DNA of 11,661 nucleotides from Neisseria sicca 4320 (GTDB taxonomy: Bacteria > Pseudomonadota > Gammaproteobacteria > Burkholderiales > Neisseriaceae), in contig NZ_AEPF01000017.1 of NCBI RefSeq assembly GCF_000193735.1, positions 1-11,661 on the forward strand, in the 5' to 3' direction. The notes under the pieces were generated by a model. That model saw only the letters and a list, made by a program, of their open reading frames with translations. It searched no databases and had not been told where the DNA came from. How positions within the stretch are numbered: the first letter of the stretch is position 1; every line of letters starts with the position of its first letter. Shown here in pieces: positions 5,865 through 11,661 of the stretch. Both the position numbers and the translations under genes were made by a program.

Positions 5865-8552
5865 ATGTCCGACAACCGCCTCGACACCGCCCGCCGCCAT
5901 TCCCTCTTCCTCGCCCGCCAGCTCGACAACGGCAAACTCAAGCCTGAAATTTTCCTGCCCATGCTGGACAAAGTGTTAACCGAAGCGGATTTCCAAGCCT
6001 TTGCCGACTGGGACAAAATCCGCACGGAAGAAAATGAGGAAGAGTTGGCGCGGCAGTTGCGCGAGTTGCGCCGTTATGTGGTGTCGCAGATTATCGTGCG
6101 CGATATAAACCGCATCAGCGATTTGAACGAAGTTACCCGCACGATTACGCTGTTTGCCGATTTTGCCGTCAATACCGCGTTGGACTTTGCCTACGCCTAT
6201 TATCGGGACATGTACGGCACGCCGATCGGGCGTTATACCAAATCGCCGCAGCATTTGAGCGTGGTGGCGATGGGCAAGGCGGGCGGCTATGAGTTGAACG
6301 TGTCTTCCGACATCGATTTGATTTTCGTCTATCCCGAATCGGGCGACACCAACGGCAGGCGCGAACGCGGCAATCAGGAGTTTTTCACCAAAGTCGGACA
6401 GAAACTGATTGCGCTGCTGAACGACATCACCGCCGACGGGCAAGTGTTCCGCGTCGATATGCGGCTGCGGCCGGACGGCGATTCGGGCGCGCTGGTATTG
6501 AGCGAAACCGCGCTGGAGCAATACCTGATTACGCAGGGGCGCGAATGGGAGCGCTACGCATGGTGCAAAGGCCGCGTGGTTACACCGTATCCAAACGACA
6601 TCAAATCGCTGGTGCGCCCCTTCGTGTTCCGCAAATATCTGGATTACAGCGCGTATGAGGCGATGCGCAACCTGCACCGCCAAATCCGCAGCGAAGTCAG
6701 CAAAAAAGGCATGGCGGACAATATCAAACTCGGCGCAGGCGGCATCCGCGAAGTCGAGTTTATCGCCCAGATTTTCCAGATGATACGCGGCGGACAAATG
6801 CGCGCGCTGCAACTGAAAGGCACGCAGGAAACGCTGAAGAAACTTGCCGAGTTGGGCATCATGCCGTCTGAAAACGTCGAAACCCTGCTTGCCGCCTACC
6901 GCTTCCTGCGCGACGTCGAACACCGCCTGCAATACTGGGACGACCAGCAAACCCAAACCCTGCCCTCCTCGCCCGAACAGCAACAACTGCTTGCCGAAAG
7001 TATGGGTTTCGACAGCTACGCCGCCTTTTCAGACGACCTCAACGTTCATCGTAACAAGGTCAATCAGTTGTTCAACGAAATTTTGAGCGAACCCGAAGAG
7101 CAAACACAGGACAACAGCGAATGGCAATGGGCATGGCAGGACAAACCCGACGAAGAAGAGCGGCAAGGTCGTCTGAGAGAACACGGGTTCGATGCCGAAA
7201 CCATCGCCGCAAGGCTCGACCAAATCCGGCACGGTCATAAATACCGCCACCTCTCCGCACACGCCCAGCCGCGTTTTGACGCCATTGTGCCGCTGTTCGT
7301 ACAGGCGGCGGCCGAGCAGAACAACCCGACCGATACGCTGATGCGGCTGTTGGACTTCCTTGAAAACATCAGCCGCCGCTCCGCCTATCTCGCCTTCCTC
7401 AACGAACATCCGCAAACCTTGGCGCAACTGGCGCAGATTATGAGCCAAAGCTCATGGGTGGCGGCGTATCTGAGCAAATACCCGATTCTGCTGGACGAAC
7501 TCATCAGCGCGCAGCTTTTGGATACCGCGTTCGACTGGCAAGCCCTCGCCACCGCCCTCTCAGACGACCTCAAAGCCTGCGGCGGCGACACCGAAGCGCA
7601 AATGGACACCCTGCGCCGCTTCCAGCACGCCCAAGTCTTCCGCCTCGCCGTCCAAGACCTCGCCGGACTGTGGACGGTAGAATCCCTCTCCGACCAACTT
7701 TCCGCCCTCGCCGACACCATCCTCGCCGCCGCCCTGCCGTGCGCGTGGGCGGACATGCCCAAAAAGCACCGCGACACCCCGCAATTCGCCATCGTCGGCT
7801 ACGGCAAACTCGGCGGCAAAGAACTCGGCTACGCCTCCGACCTCGACCTCGTCTACCTCTACGACGATCCCCATCCCGACGCAGGCGACGTATACAGCCG
7901 CCTCGCCCGCCGCCTGACCAACTGGCTTTCCACCGCCACCGGCGCAGGCAGCCTCTACGAAACCGACCTGCGCCTGCGCCCCAACGGCGACGCCGGCTTC
8001 CTCGCCCACAGCATCGCCGCCTTCGAAAAATATCAGCGCGAAAACGCATGGACATGGGAACACCAGTCCCTCACCCGCGCCCGCTTCATCTGCGGCACAC
8101 CCGAAATTCAGACGGCCTTCGACCGCATCCGCACCGAAATTCTCACCGCCGAACGCGACCAAACCGCCTTGGCAGGCGAAATCATCGAAATGCGCGAAAA
8201 AATGTTCCCCACCCATCCGCCGGTTGACAGCAACGTCAAATACGCGCGCGGCGGCGTGGTCGACGTCGAATTTATCGTCCAATATCTGATACTTGCCCAT
8301 GCCCGCCAATATCCGCAACTCCTCGACAACTACGGCAACATCGCCCTCTTGAACATCGCCGCCGACTGCGGCCTCATCGACAAAACCCTCGCCGAACAAA
8401 GCCGCACCGCCTACCGCTTCTACCGCCAGCAGCAGCACAACACCAAACTGCGCGACGCCGAAAAAACCGAAGTAACCGACGAATTGCTGTCCCATTACGG
8501 CAATGTCAGGAAATTATGGCGGGAAGTGTTTGGGGAGGAGGCGAAGCTCTGA
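5865..8552 (+). CDS. glnE: GlnE, bifunctional glutamine synthetase adenylyltransferase / adenylyl-removing enzyme
   Basis: GlnE adds AMP to, and phosphorolytically removes it from, a tyrosine of glutamine synthetase under PII control, tuning nitrogen assimilation. The 895-residue protein has two nucleotidyltransferase domains. The N-terminal one (deadenylylase) shows GKAGGYELNVSSDIDL with D149/D151, RVDMRLRPDGDSG and GAGGIREVEF. The C-terminal one (adenylyltransferase) shows GYGKLGGKELGYASDLDL with D659/D661, ETDLRLRPNGDAG and ARGGVVDVEF. Each is followed by a helical domain. The length fits the family (about 900-950). The start is ATG at 5865, with only GGAA upstream. No glnB or glnA is adjacent. 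It carries uptake sequences of three dialects and uneven codon use along its length. Confidence 0.97.
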   Translation: MSDNRLDTARRHSLFLARQLDNGKLKPEIFLPMLDKVLTEADFQAFADWDKIRTEENEEELARQLRELRRYVVSQIIVRDINRISDLNEVTRTITLFADFAVNTALDFAYAYYRDMYGTPIGRYTKSPQHLSVVAMGKAGGYELNVSSDIDLIFVYPESGDTNGRRERGNQEFFTKVGQKLIALLNDITADGQVFRVDMRLRPDGDSGALVLSETALEQYLITQGREWERYAWCKGRVVTPYPNDIKSLVRPFVFRKYLDYSAYEAMRNLHRQIRSEVSKKGMADNIKLGAGGIREVEFIAQIFQMIRGGQMRALQLKGTQETLKKLAELGIMPSENVETLLAAYRFLRDVEHRLQYWDDQQTQTLPSSPEQQQLLAESMGFDSYAAFSDDLNVHRNKVNQLFNEILSEPEEQTQDNSEWQWAWQDKPDEEERQGRLREHGFDAETIAARLDQIRHGHKYRHLSAHAQPRFDAIVPLFVQAAAEQNNPTDTLMRLLDFLENISRRSAYLAFLNEHPQTLAQLAQIMSQSSWVAAYLSKYPILLDELISAQLLDTAFDWQALATALSDDLKACGGDTEAQMDTLRRFQHAQVFRLAVQDLAGLWTVESLSDQLSALADTILAAALPCAWADMPKKHRDTPQFAIVGYGKLGGKELGYASDLDLVYLYDDPHPDAGDVYSRLARRLTNWLSTATGAGSLYETDLRLRPNGDAGFLAHSIAAFEKYQRENAWTWEHQSLTRARFICGTPEIQTAFDRIRTEILTAERDQTALAGEIIEMREKMFPTHPPVDSNVKYARGGVVDVEFIVQYLILAHARQYPQLLDNYGNIALLNIAADCGLIDKTLAEQSRTAYRFYRQQQHNTKLRDAEKTEVTDELLSHYGNVRKLWREVFGEEAKL
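6861..6872 (+). repeat. AT-dialect uptake sequence in glnE
   Basis: An exact ATGCCGTCTGAA, the meningococcus/gonococcus dialect, read in glnE as Met-Pro-Ser-Glu. It is the only AT-dialect copy in the window. Confidence 0.8.
7028..7039 (-). repeat. AG-muc uptake sequence in glnE
   Basis: An exact TTCAGACGACCT. Two one-mismatch copies also lie in glnE: AGGTCGTCTGAG at 7166-7177 and CTCAGACGACCT at 7559-7570. Confidence 0.8.
8107..8118 (-). repeat. AG-dialect uptake sequence in glnE
   Basis: TTCAGACGGCCT, the reverse of AGGCCGTCTGAA. It differs from the local AG-muc dialect by one base. Confidence 0.75.
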
Positions 8553-8629
8553 TAAAGCAGGTATTACAGGGGATTAGCCATCCACCGCGTAGCGCGTATC
8601 CACCCGCCAATCACACCAAACCCATAGCA

Positions 8630-8710
8630 TGGGCTCTGCCCACGAATAAAACCCAAAATTTCAGACGACTTCTTTTTACCTGCTATTTTCGTGGGTAAAG
8701 TCCACGCTAC
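8630..8710. repeat. short interspersed repeat with nested hairpins
   Basis: CCCACGAA (8639-8646) and TTCGTGGG (8688-8695) are inverted about 41 bases apart. Each end also forms its own small hairpin: TGGGC/GCCCA on the left, CGTGGG/TCCACG on the right. A degenerate uptake sequence lies inside. The pattern suggests a decayed non-coding repeat. The family is not one I can name. Confidence 0.45.
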
Positions 8711-8729
8711 CATCTACGCCATCAAGGCA

Positions 8730-8764
8730 AAAGGTTGTCTGAAAACACTTTTCAGACAACCTTT
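8730..8764 (+). terminator. glnE terminator made of variant uptake sequences
   Basis: A 16-bp perfect stem, AAAGGTTGTCTGAAAA (8730-8745) with 8749-8764, has a 3-base loop. Both arms carry the same changed base relative to AGGTCGTCTGAA. The stem ends in TTT and then AAAC, so the T tract is short. It lies about 180 bases after the glnE stop. Confidence 0.7.
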
Positions 8765-8910
8765 AAACAAATTGGATTGTCGAACCCAACATTGCGAATT
8801 ATCCGATTTTCGTTGGGTTTCAAATCAATCTAAGCACGGCGTATCGTGTGCCCCACCCTCGAGTTACTAACAAACCCGTAGCGCGGAATCCGTCCACAAA
8901 AATGATTAAA

Positions 8911-8955
8911 AAAGGTTGTCTGAAAACTCAAACGCTAGGTTTTCAGACGACCTTT
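8911..8955 (-). terminator. terminator of the lpxL-like gene
   Basis: A 17-bp stem (8911-8927 with 8939-8955) has an 11-base loop. The right arm holds an exact uptake sequence (8942-8953). The left arm holds the AGGTTGTCTGAA variant (8913-8924), so one pair is G-U-like. Read on the minus strand from the gene ending at 8965, the stem is followed by a run of Ts. Confidence 0.85.
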
Positions 8956-8964
8956 CACATTTTT

Positions 8965-9846
8965 TCACCCATGCCCGGGAGGCACCGGCGCACCTGCGGG
9001 CTTTTTGTAGCGGTTGTACATAAACAGATATTGCGTCGGAAACCGGCGTATCCAATATTCCGTATTTTCATTGATTACCCGCGCATCGTGTTCTTTATCG
9101 CCGTTCAGTCCGCCGCGCAAGGGTTCGATGTGCAGGACAAACCCGCGTCCTTTCGGCAGGCGTTCTCCGCAGAAAAACAATGCCTTAACCCCTTTTACCT
9201 GCGCGAGCTTGCCTGCCAGCGTCATGGTAAAAGCCGGTTTACCGAAGAACTCCGCCCACACACCGTCTCCGCCTTCTTCTGGCGCGGGGACATGGTCGGG
9301 CAAAACGATGGTGGCTTCGCCCGCACGCAAGGCTTTGATGACCTGCTTAACGCCTTGCATACTAGTCGGTGCGGTTTTACCTTTACCGCGTACGCGCCCC
9401 GCCTGCATGACTTCATTCATCGCTTTGAGCTTCGGCGGTTTGTACATCGCCGTAAGTGGAAACGGAAGCTGTTGGCTGATATATCGTCCGGCAAGGTCGT
9501 AGCTGCCGATGTGCGGAGTAATAAACAACAATCCTTCGCCCGCATCCAACGCAGCCTGTACATGCTCCCAACCGCGTACTTCTACAAACAATTTTTCTAT
9601 GCTTTCAGGTCGTCTGAAAAAAGCCACGGGCAATTCCAACCCGCCTTTGACGGTTTCGCGGAACACAGCCTTGACCGCCGCTTCATCGGACTGCAAACCG
9701 GCCGTGCGCATATTGTCAAATACGCGTTCGCGATCCTCACGGCGCAGATAATAAACCACGCCGCCCAACACGCCCGCCAATGCGTGCAACAGGCGCAGCG
9801 GCATGGCAGCGAAGAGTTTGAAAAAAAAGGTAATCAGAATATACAT
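8965..9846 (-). CDS. lpxL: LpxL/HtrB-family lipid A acyltransferase (LpxL2-like)
   Basis: The family moves an acyl chain from acyl-ACP onto lipid A at the inner face of the inner membrane. The 293-residue protein has a hydrophobic N-terminal anchor (about 1-34) and the catalytic HX4D motif at H112-D117 (PHIGSYD). It then has LPDHVP (182-187), the EFFG segment (199-202) and the ending RRFPTQYLFMYNRYK (268-282), all typical of lysophospholipid acyltransferases. The sequence resembles neisserial LpxL2 more than LpxL1 as I remember them. Which lipid A position it acylates is inferred only. The start at 9844-9846 is the first ATG in frame but has no good ribosome-binding site, so the N terminus is uncertain. 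It contains an uptake sequence at 9607-9618 and is monocistronic. Confidence 0.85.
   Translation of the reverse strand: MYILITFFFKLFAAMPLRLLHALAGVLGGVVYYLRREDRERVFDNMRTAGLQSDEAAVKAVFRETVKGGLELPVAFFRRPESIEKLFVEVRGWEHVQAALDAGEGLLFITPHIGSYDLAGRYISQQLPFPLTAMYKPPKLKAMNEVMQAGRVRGKGKTAPTSMQGVKQVIKALRAGEATIVLPDHVPAPEEGGDGVWAEFFGKPAFTMTLAGKLAQVKGVKALFFCGERLPKGRGFVLHIEPLRGGLNGDKEHDARVINENTEYWIRRFPTQYLFMYNRYKKPAGAPVPPGHG
9607..9618 (+). repeat. DNA uptake sequence in the lpxL-like gene
   Basis: An exact AGGTCGTCTGAA inside the coding region, in the stretch encoding FFRRPE near residue 80. Confidence 0.85.
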
Positions 9847-9873
9847 AAAGGTATACCAAAGAAAGGTGGTCGG

Positions 9874-9902
9874 ATTGTATAGCCGAATACGCAGGCAGTC
9901 GA
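9874..9902 (-). promoter_or_regulatory. possible promoter of the lpxL-like gene, overlapping an inverted repeat
   Basis: On the minus strand, TCGACT (9897-9902, 4 of 6) and TACAAT (9874-9879, 5 of 6) are exactly 17 bases apart. This would place the start near 9867, about 20 bases before the ATG. The -35 overlaps the hairpin GCAGGCAGTC (9891-9900) / GACTGCCTGC (9912-9921). Confidence 0.35.
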
Positions 9903-10268
9903 TACCTCTTTGACTGCCTGCACGCCGTTTCCATCAAGATGCTCCTTCAAACTAAATAACAAAATTGATAGTAACTGTTGTAAAATTTTTACAGACTGAA
10001 AACGTACAGACGAGACTTTCCCTAAAACTTCGTTAATTTTCAAAACAGCTATCTGCTATCAATAAAAATATCGGAAAAACAGCTTTGCTTTTTATATTTA
10101 TCTGTTTATAAATTATTTTTTAAATTTCAACCCAAATCTACACTTCTGCCTTTTCATTTCCCTATAAATTAAACCTTGTTTTTCATTTCTAAAAAATCGT
10201 CTTTTTTGCTCGTTTTAAAATACATTGGGATTTGATCAAACAACAATTATTTACGGCAAATTTAAACG

Positions 10269-10321
10269 CAAATGCTCTCTTTTGCGCCTGATTGATGTAC
10301 ACTTACGAACGTAAGCATTTG
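10269..10321. promoter_or_regulatory. operator-like palindromes upstream of the arsR-like gene
   Basis: CTTACG (10302-10307) and CGTAAG (10310-10315) form a perfect palindrome with a 2-base centre. Around it, CAAATGCT (10269-10276) and AGCATTTG (10314-10321) form an 8-bp inverted repeat. A further AATGCT lies at about 10368, close to the gene. ArsR-type regulators usually bind such palindromes and control their own gene. The site is about 100 bases upstream of the start, and I found no clear -35/-10 pair. Confidence 0.45.
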
Positions 10322-10410
10322 AAATTTATCAAAAATATAAGAAGAATCACAATCATCTTCTTTTTGTAATGCTTCTCAAATCAAACTACACGAACAGAAA
10401 GGCATACACC

Positions 10411-10692
10411 ATGGAAACCAAACGTCTCTCTTCCCTTCTCAAACTCATCGCCAACCCCGACCGCATGACCATTTTGTTCATGCTGATGGACAGCGAACGC
10501 AGCATCGCCGAATTATCCGAAGCGCTCGGACAGCCTGCGACCGCCGTTTCCAACCATCTCGCGCGCCTGCGCTCCGAAGGTCTGATCGATTTCACCCGCT
10601 ACCACCGCATCATCGAATACCGGCTGGTATCCGAAGAAGCCGCCGTCATCCTCGATACGTTGCGCAATTTGGAAAACCGTAAAGCCGCCTAA
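10411..10692 (+). CDS. ArsR-type winged-helix transcriptional regulator
   Basis: The 93-residue protein is a compact winged helix-turn-helix. NPDRMTILFML (15-25) is the typical first helix. The helix-turn-helix follows at SIAELSEALGQPATAVSNHLARLRSEGLI (about 31-59), with the beta wing at DFTRYHRIIEYRLV (60-73). It has no cysteine at all, so the classical CxC metal site of ArsR/SmtB sensors is absent. Its signal may be something else, such as redox state or an organic ligand, or it may use other residues. The ATG at 10411 has AAAGG 8 bases upstream. An in-frame ATG 14 codons earlier has no ribosome-binding site. A terminator-like hairpin lies 92 bases after the stop. The target genes are unknown; its own promoter and the divergent lpxL-like gene are candidates. 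Confidence 0.87.
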   Translation: METKRLSSLLKLIANPDRMTILFMLMDSERSIAELSEALGQPATAVSNHLARLRSEGLIDFTRYHRIIEYRLVSEEAAVILDTLRNLENRKAA

Positions 10693-10759
10693 AGGCTGTT
10701 GAGCCTTGTTTTCTCAAACGGATTTTTGTTTCAAACCGGCAGCCGCCGAAATCCCCTGA

Positions 10760-10768
10760 TGATACAAT
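10760..10768 (+). promoter_or_regulatory. extended -10 promoter for xthA
   Basis: TGATACAAT fits the extended -10 pattern TGnTATAAT with one change. No good -35 is visible, as is common for extended -10 promoters. Transcription would start near 10775, about 10 bases before a strong hairpin. Confidence 0.45.
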
Positions 10769-10784
10769 AGCGTCCCGTTTACCC

Positions 10785-10816
10785 AACAAAGCGGTTTTCA
10801 TGAACCGCTTTGTTTT
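10785..10816 (+). terminator. terminator-like hairpin between arsR-like gene and xthA
   Basis: AACAAAGCGGTT (10785-10796) pairs perfectly with 10803-10814 over a 6-base loop, followed by TTTTG. It could end the arsR-like transcript. It also lies in the likely xthA leader, where it could attenuate transcription. Confidence 0.75.
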
Positions 10817-10849
10817 GTCCTTATTCTGCCCGAAAAGCCCAAAACGCTT

Positions 10850-10861
10850 TTCAGACGACCC
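10850..10861 (-). repeat. degenerate DNA uptake sequence before xthA
   Basis: TTCAGACGACCC, one mismatch at the outer base from the AG-muc dialect, 17 bases before the xthA start. The 10-base core is intact apart from this edge. Confidence 0.65.
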
Positions 10862-10878
10862 TCACACACGGAATCCGC

Positions 10879-11649
10879 ATGAAAATCACCACTTGGAACG
10901 TCAATTCCCTCAACGTGCGCCTGCCGCAGGTGCAAAACTGGCTTGCCGACCATCAGCCCGATGTCCTTGTTTTGCAAGAACTCAAGCTAGACCAAGACAA
11001 ATTTCCCGCCGCCGCCCTGCAAATGATGGGTTGGCACAGCGTTTGGAGCGGACAAAAAACCTACAACGGCGTCGCCATCATCAGCCGCAGCGAACCGCAA
11101 GACGTACACGTCGGCCTGCCTGCCCTGCCCGATGACCCGCAACGCCGCGTCATCTCCGCAACCGTCAACGGCGTGCGCGTCATCAATGTCTATTGCGTCA
11201 ACGGCGAAGCCCTCGACAGCCCGAAATTCCAATATAAAGAACAATGGTTTGCCGCATTGACTGAATTTATCCGCGACGAAATGACGCGCCACGAAAAACT
11301 GGTCTTGCTCGGCGACTTCAATATCGCGCCCGCCGATGCCGACTGCTACGACCCCGAAAAATGGCATGAAAAAATCCACTGCTCATCCATCGAGAGACAG
11401 TGGTTCAAAAATCTGCTGGATTTAGGCCTGACCGACAGCCTGCGCCAAATCCACCCCGAAGGCGCGTTTTACACTTGGTTTGACTATCGCGGCGCAATGT
11501 TCCAACGCAAACTCGGACTGCGCATCGACCACCAGCTCATCAGCCCCGCCCTGTCTGCCGTGTTGAAAGACGTTTATGTCGATTTGGACGCGCGCGCGCA
11601 AGAACGCCCGAGCGACCATGCGCCGGTCGTGGCTGAATTTGATTTGTAA
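10879..11649 (+). CDS. xthA: exodeoxyribonuclease III family nuclease, NExo type
   Basis: This DNA repair enzyme of the ExoIII/APE1 family trims blocked 3' ends. The 256-residue protein shows the full active-site set: N7, E34 (LQELK), Y105, D146 and N148 (GDFN), D217 (RID), and D246-H247 (SDHAP). The start is fixed by the family N terminus MKITTWNVNS. Weak GGAA lies upstream. Neisseria has two paralogues, the AP endonuclease NApe and the 3'-phosphodiesterase NExo. As I recall the published work, NExo carries His at 167 at the abasic-site pocket, and this protein has H167 (EKIHCSS). So it is likely a 3'-end processing enzyme with little AP-site incision. The gene follows the arsR-like gene but probably has its own promoter. 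Confidence 0.95.
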   Translation: MKITTWNVNSLNVRLPQVQNWLADHQPDVLVLQELKLDQDKFPAAALQMMGWHSVWSGQKTYNGVAIISRSEPQDVHVGLPALPDDPQRRVISATVNGVRVINVYCVNGEALDSPKFQYKEQWFAALTEFIRDEMTRHEKLVLLGDFNIAPADADCYDPEKWHEKIHCSSIERQWFKNLLDLGLTDSLRQIHPEGAFYTWFDYRGAMFQRKLGLRIDHQLISPALSAVLKDVYVDLDARAQERPSDHAPVVAEFDL

Positions 11650-11661
11650 GGCGCAATCTTT

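Larger units (their letters stand above)
8553..8964. other. repeat-rich intergenic region between glnE and the lpxL-like gene
   Basis: These 412 bases between convergent genes show no supportable gene. They contain three related GTAGCG-type motifs (8588-8596, the complement of 8701-8710, and 8877-8885), small GTGG/CCAC hairpins, the inverted repeat CCCACGAA (8639-8646) with TTCGTGGG (8688-8695), the inverted repeat AACCCAAC (8783-8790) with GTTGGGTT (8812-8819), a one-mismatch uptake sequence (8660-8671) and two terminator hairpins. Confidence 0.7.
9847..10410. other. AT-rich intergenic region between the lpxL-like and arsR-like genes
   Basis: These 564 bases separate divergent genes and lack any uptake sequence. 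On the lpxL side (9847-10000) there is a hairpin, a candidate promoter and a strong unused-looking ribosome-binding site. The middle (10000-10260) is very AT-rich with no structure I can defend. The arsR side (10260-10375) has a perfect palindrome and repeated AATGCT motifs. No gene is supported. Confidence 0.6.

Noticed and set aside
5976..8495. Long open frames antisense to glnE (about 336 and 311 codons)
   Set aside because: They mirror the GC-rich third positions of glnE, have no recognisable domains, and lie opposite a full-length conserved gene.
8516..8698. 60-codon frame across the end of glnE and the repeats
   Set aside because: It overlaps glnE and repeat DNA, and its product resembles no protein.
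9834..10043. 69-codon minus-strand frame with a TTG start ahead of the lpxL-like gene
   Set aside because: It has AT-biased composition, no clear ribosome-binding site and no recognisable protein. It ends just inside the acyltransferase start.
10231..10240. FNR-like site TTTGATCAAA
   Set aside because: The two halves touch. A real FNR site needs a 4-base spacer (TTGATnnnnATCAA).
10800..11135. Plus-strand frame starting in the hairpin loop before xthA
   Set aside because: It is out of frame with xthA, its ATG is in a terminator-like hairpin, and its product is arginine/proline-rich shadow sequence.
1..11661. CRISPR array, prophage, toxin-antitoxin or defence genes
   Set aside because: I saw no regularly spaced direct repeats and no genes of these families. 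The repeats present are uptake sequences, Correia elements and terminator hairpins.

Overview
This window is core chromosome from a commensal Neisseria. The best evidence for the genus is the 12-base DNA uptake sequence AGGTCGTCTGAA, on either strand, repeated through the window. This is the AG-muc dialect of the mucosa/sicca/subflava type, not the ATGCCGTCTGAA used by meningococci and gonococci. Correia-type repeats, a neisserial NExo-type nuclease and the sspA-sspB pair agree. The species is an inference from the uptake-sequence dialect.

Layout, left to right. folD (-) reads into a strong hairpin terminator at the left edge. A tRNA operon (Pro-Arg-His, +) has a near-consensus promoter and its own terminator. 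A small GlsB/YeaQ-type membrane protein (-) is divergent from an isochorismatase-family hydrolase plus GNAT acetyltransferase pair (+). That pair converges on sspB-sspA (-) across a hairpin built from two inverted uptake sequences. dapD (-) lies between two inverted Correia elements, one full short form and one internally deleted. glnE (+) follows, then about 410 bp of repeats and terminators. An LpxL-family acyltransferase (-) is followed by about 560 bp of AT-rich DNA, then an ArsR-type regulator (+) and xthA (NExo type, +).

Most genes are unrelated housekeeping genes: one-carbon metabolism, lysine/peptidoglycan precursors, nitrogen control by GlnE, lipid A acylation, DNA repair and ClpXP adaptor/stress functions. 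Only tRNA-Pro/Arg/His, hydrolase-GNAT and sspA-sspB look like operons.

I found no new multi-gene system, no prophage, no CRISPR array and no insertion sequence with a transposase. The points worth checking are in non-coding DNA: inverted Correia elements around dapD, uptake sequences of three dialects in one window, a strong ribosome-binding site opening a second frame ahead of the lpxL-like gene, a terminator-like hairpin just after the likely xthA promoter, and an operator-like palindrome before the arsR-like gene.
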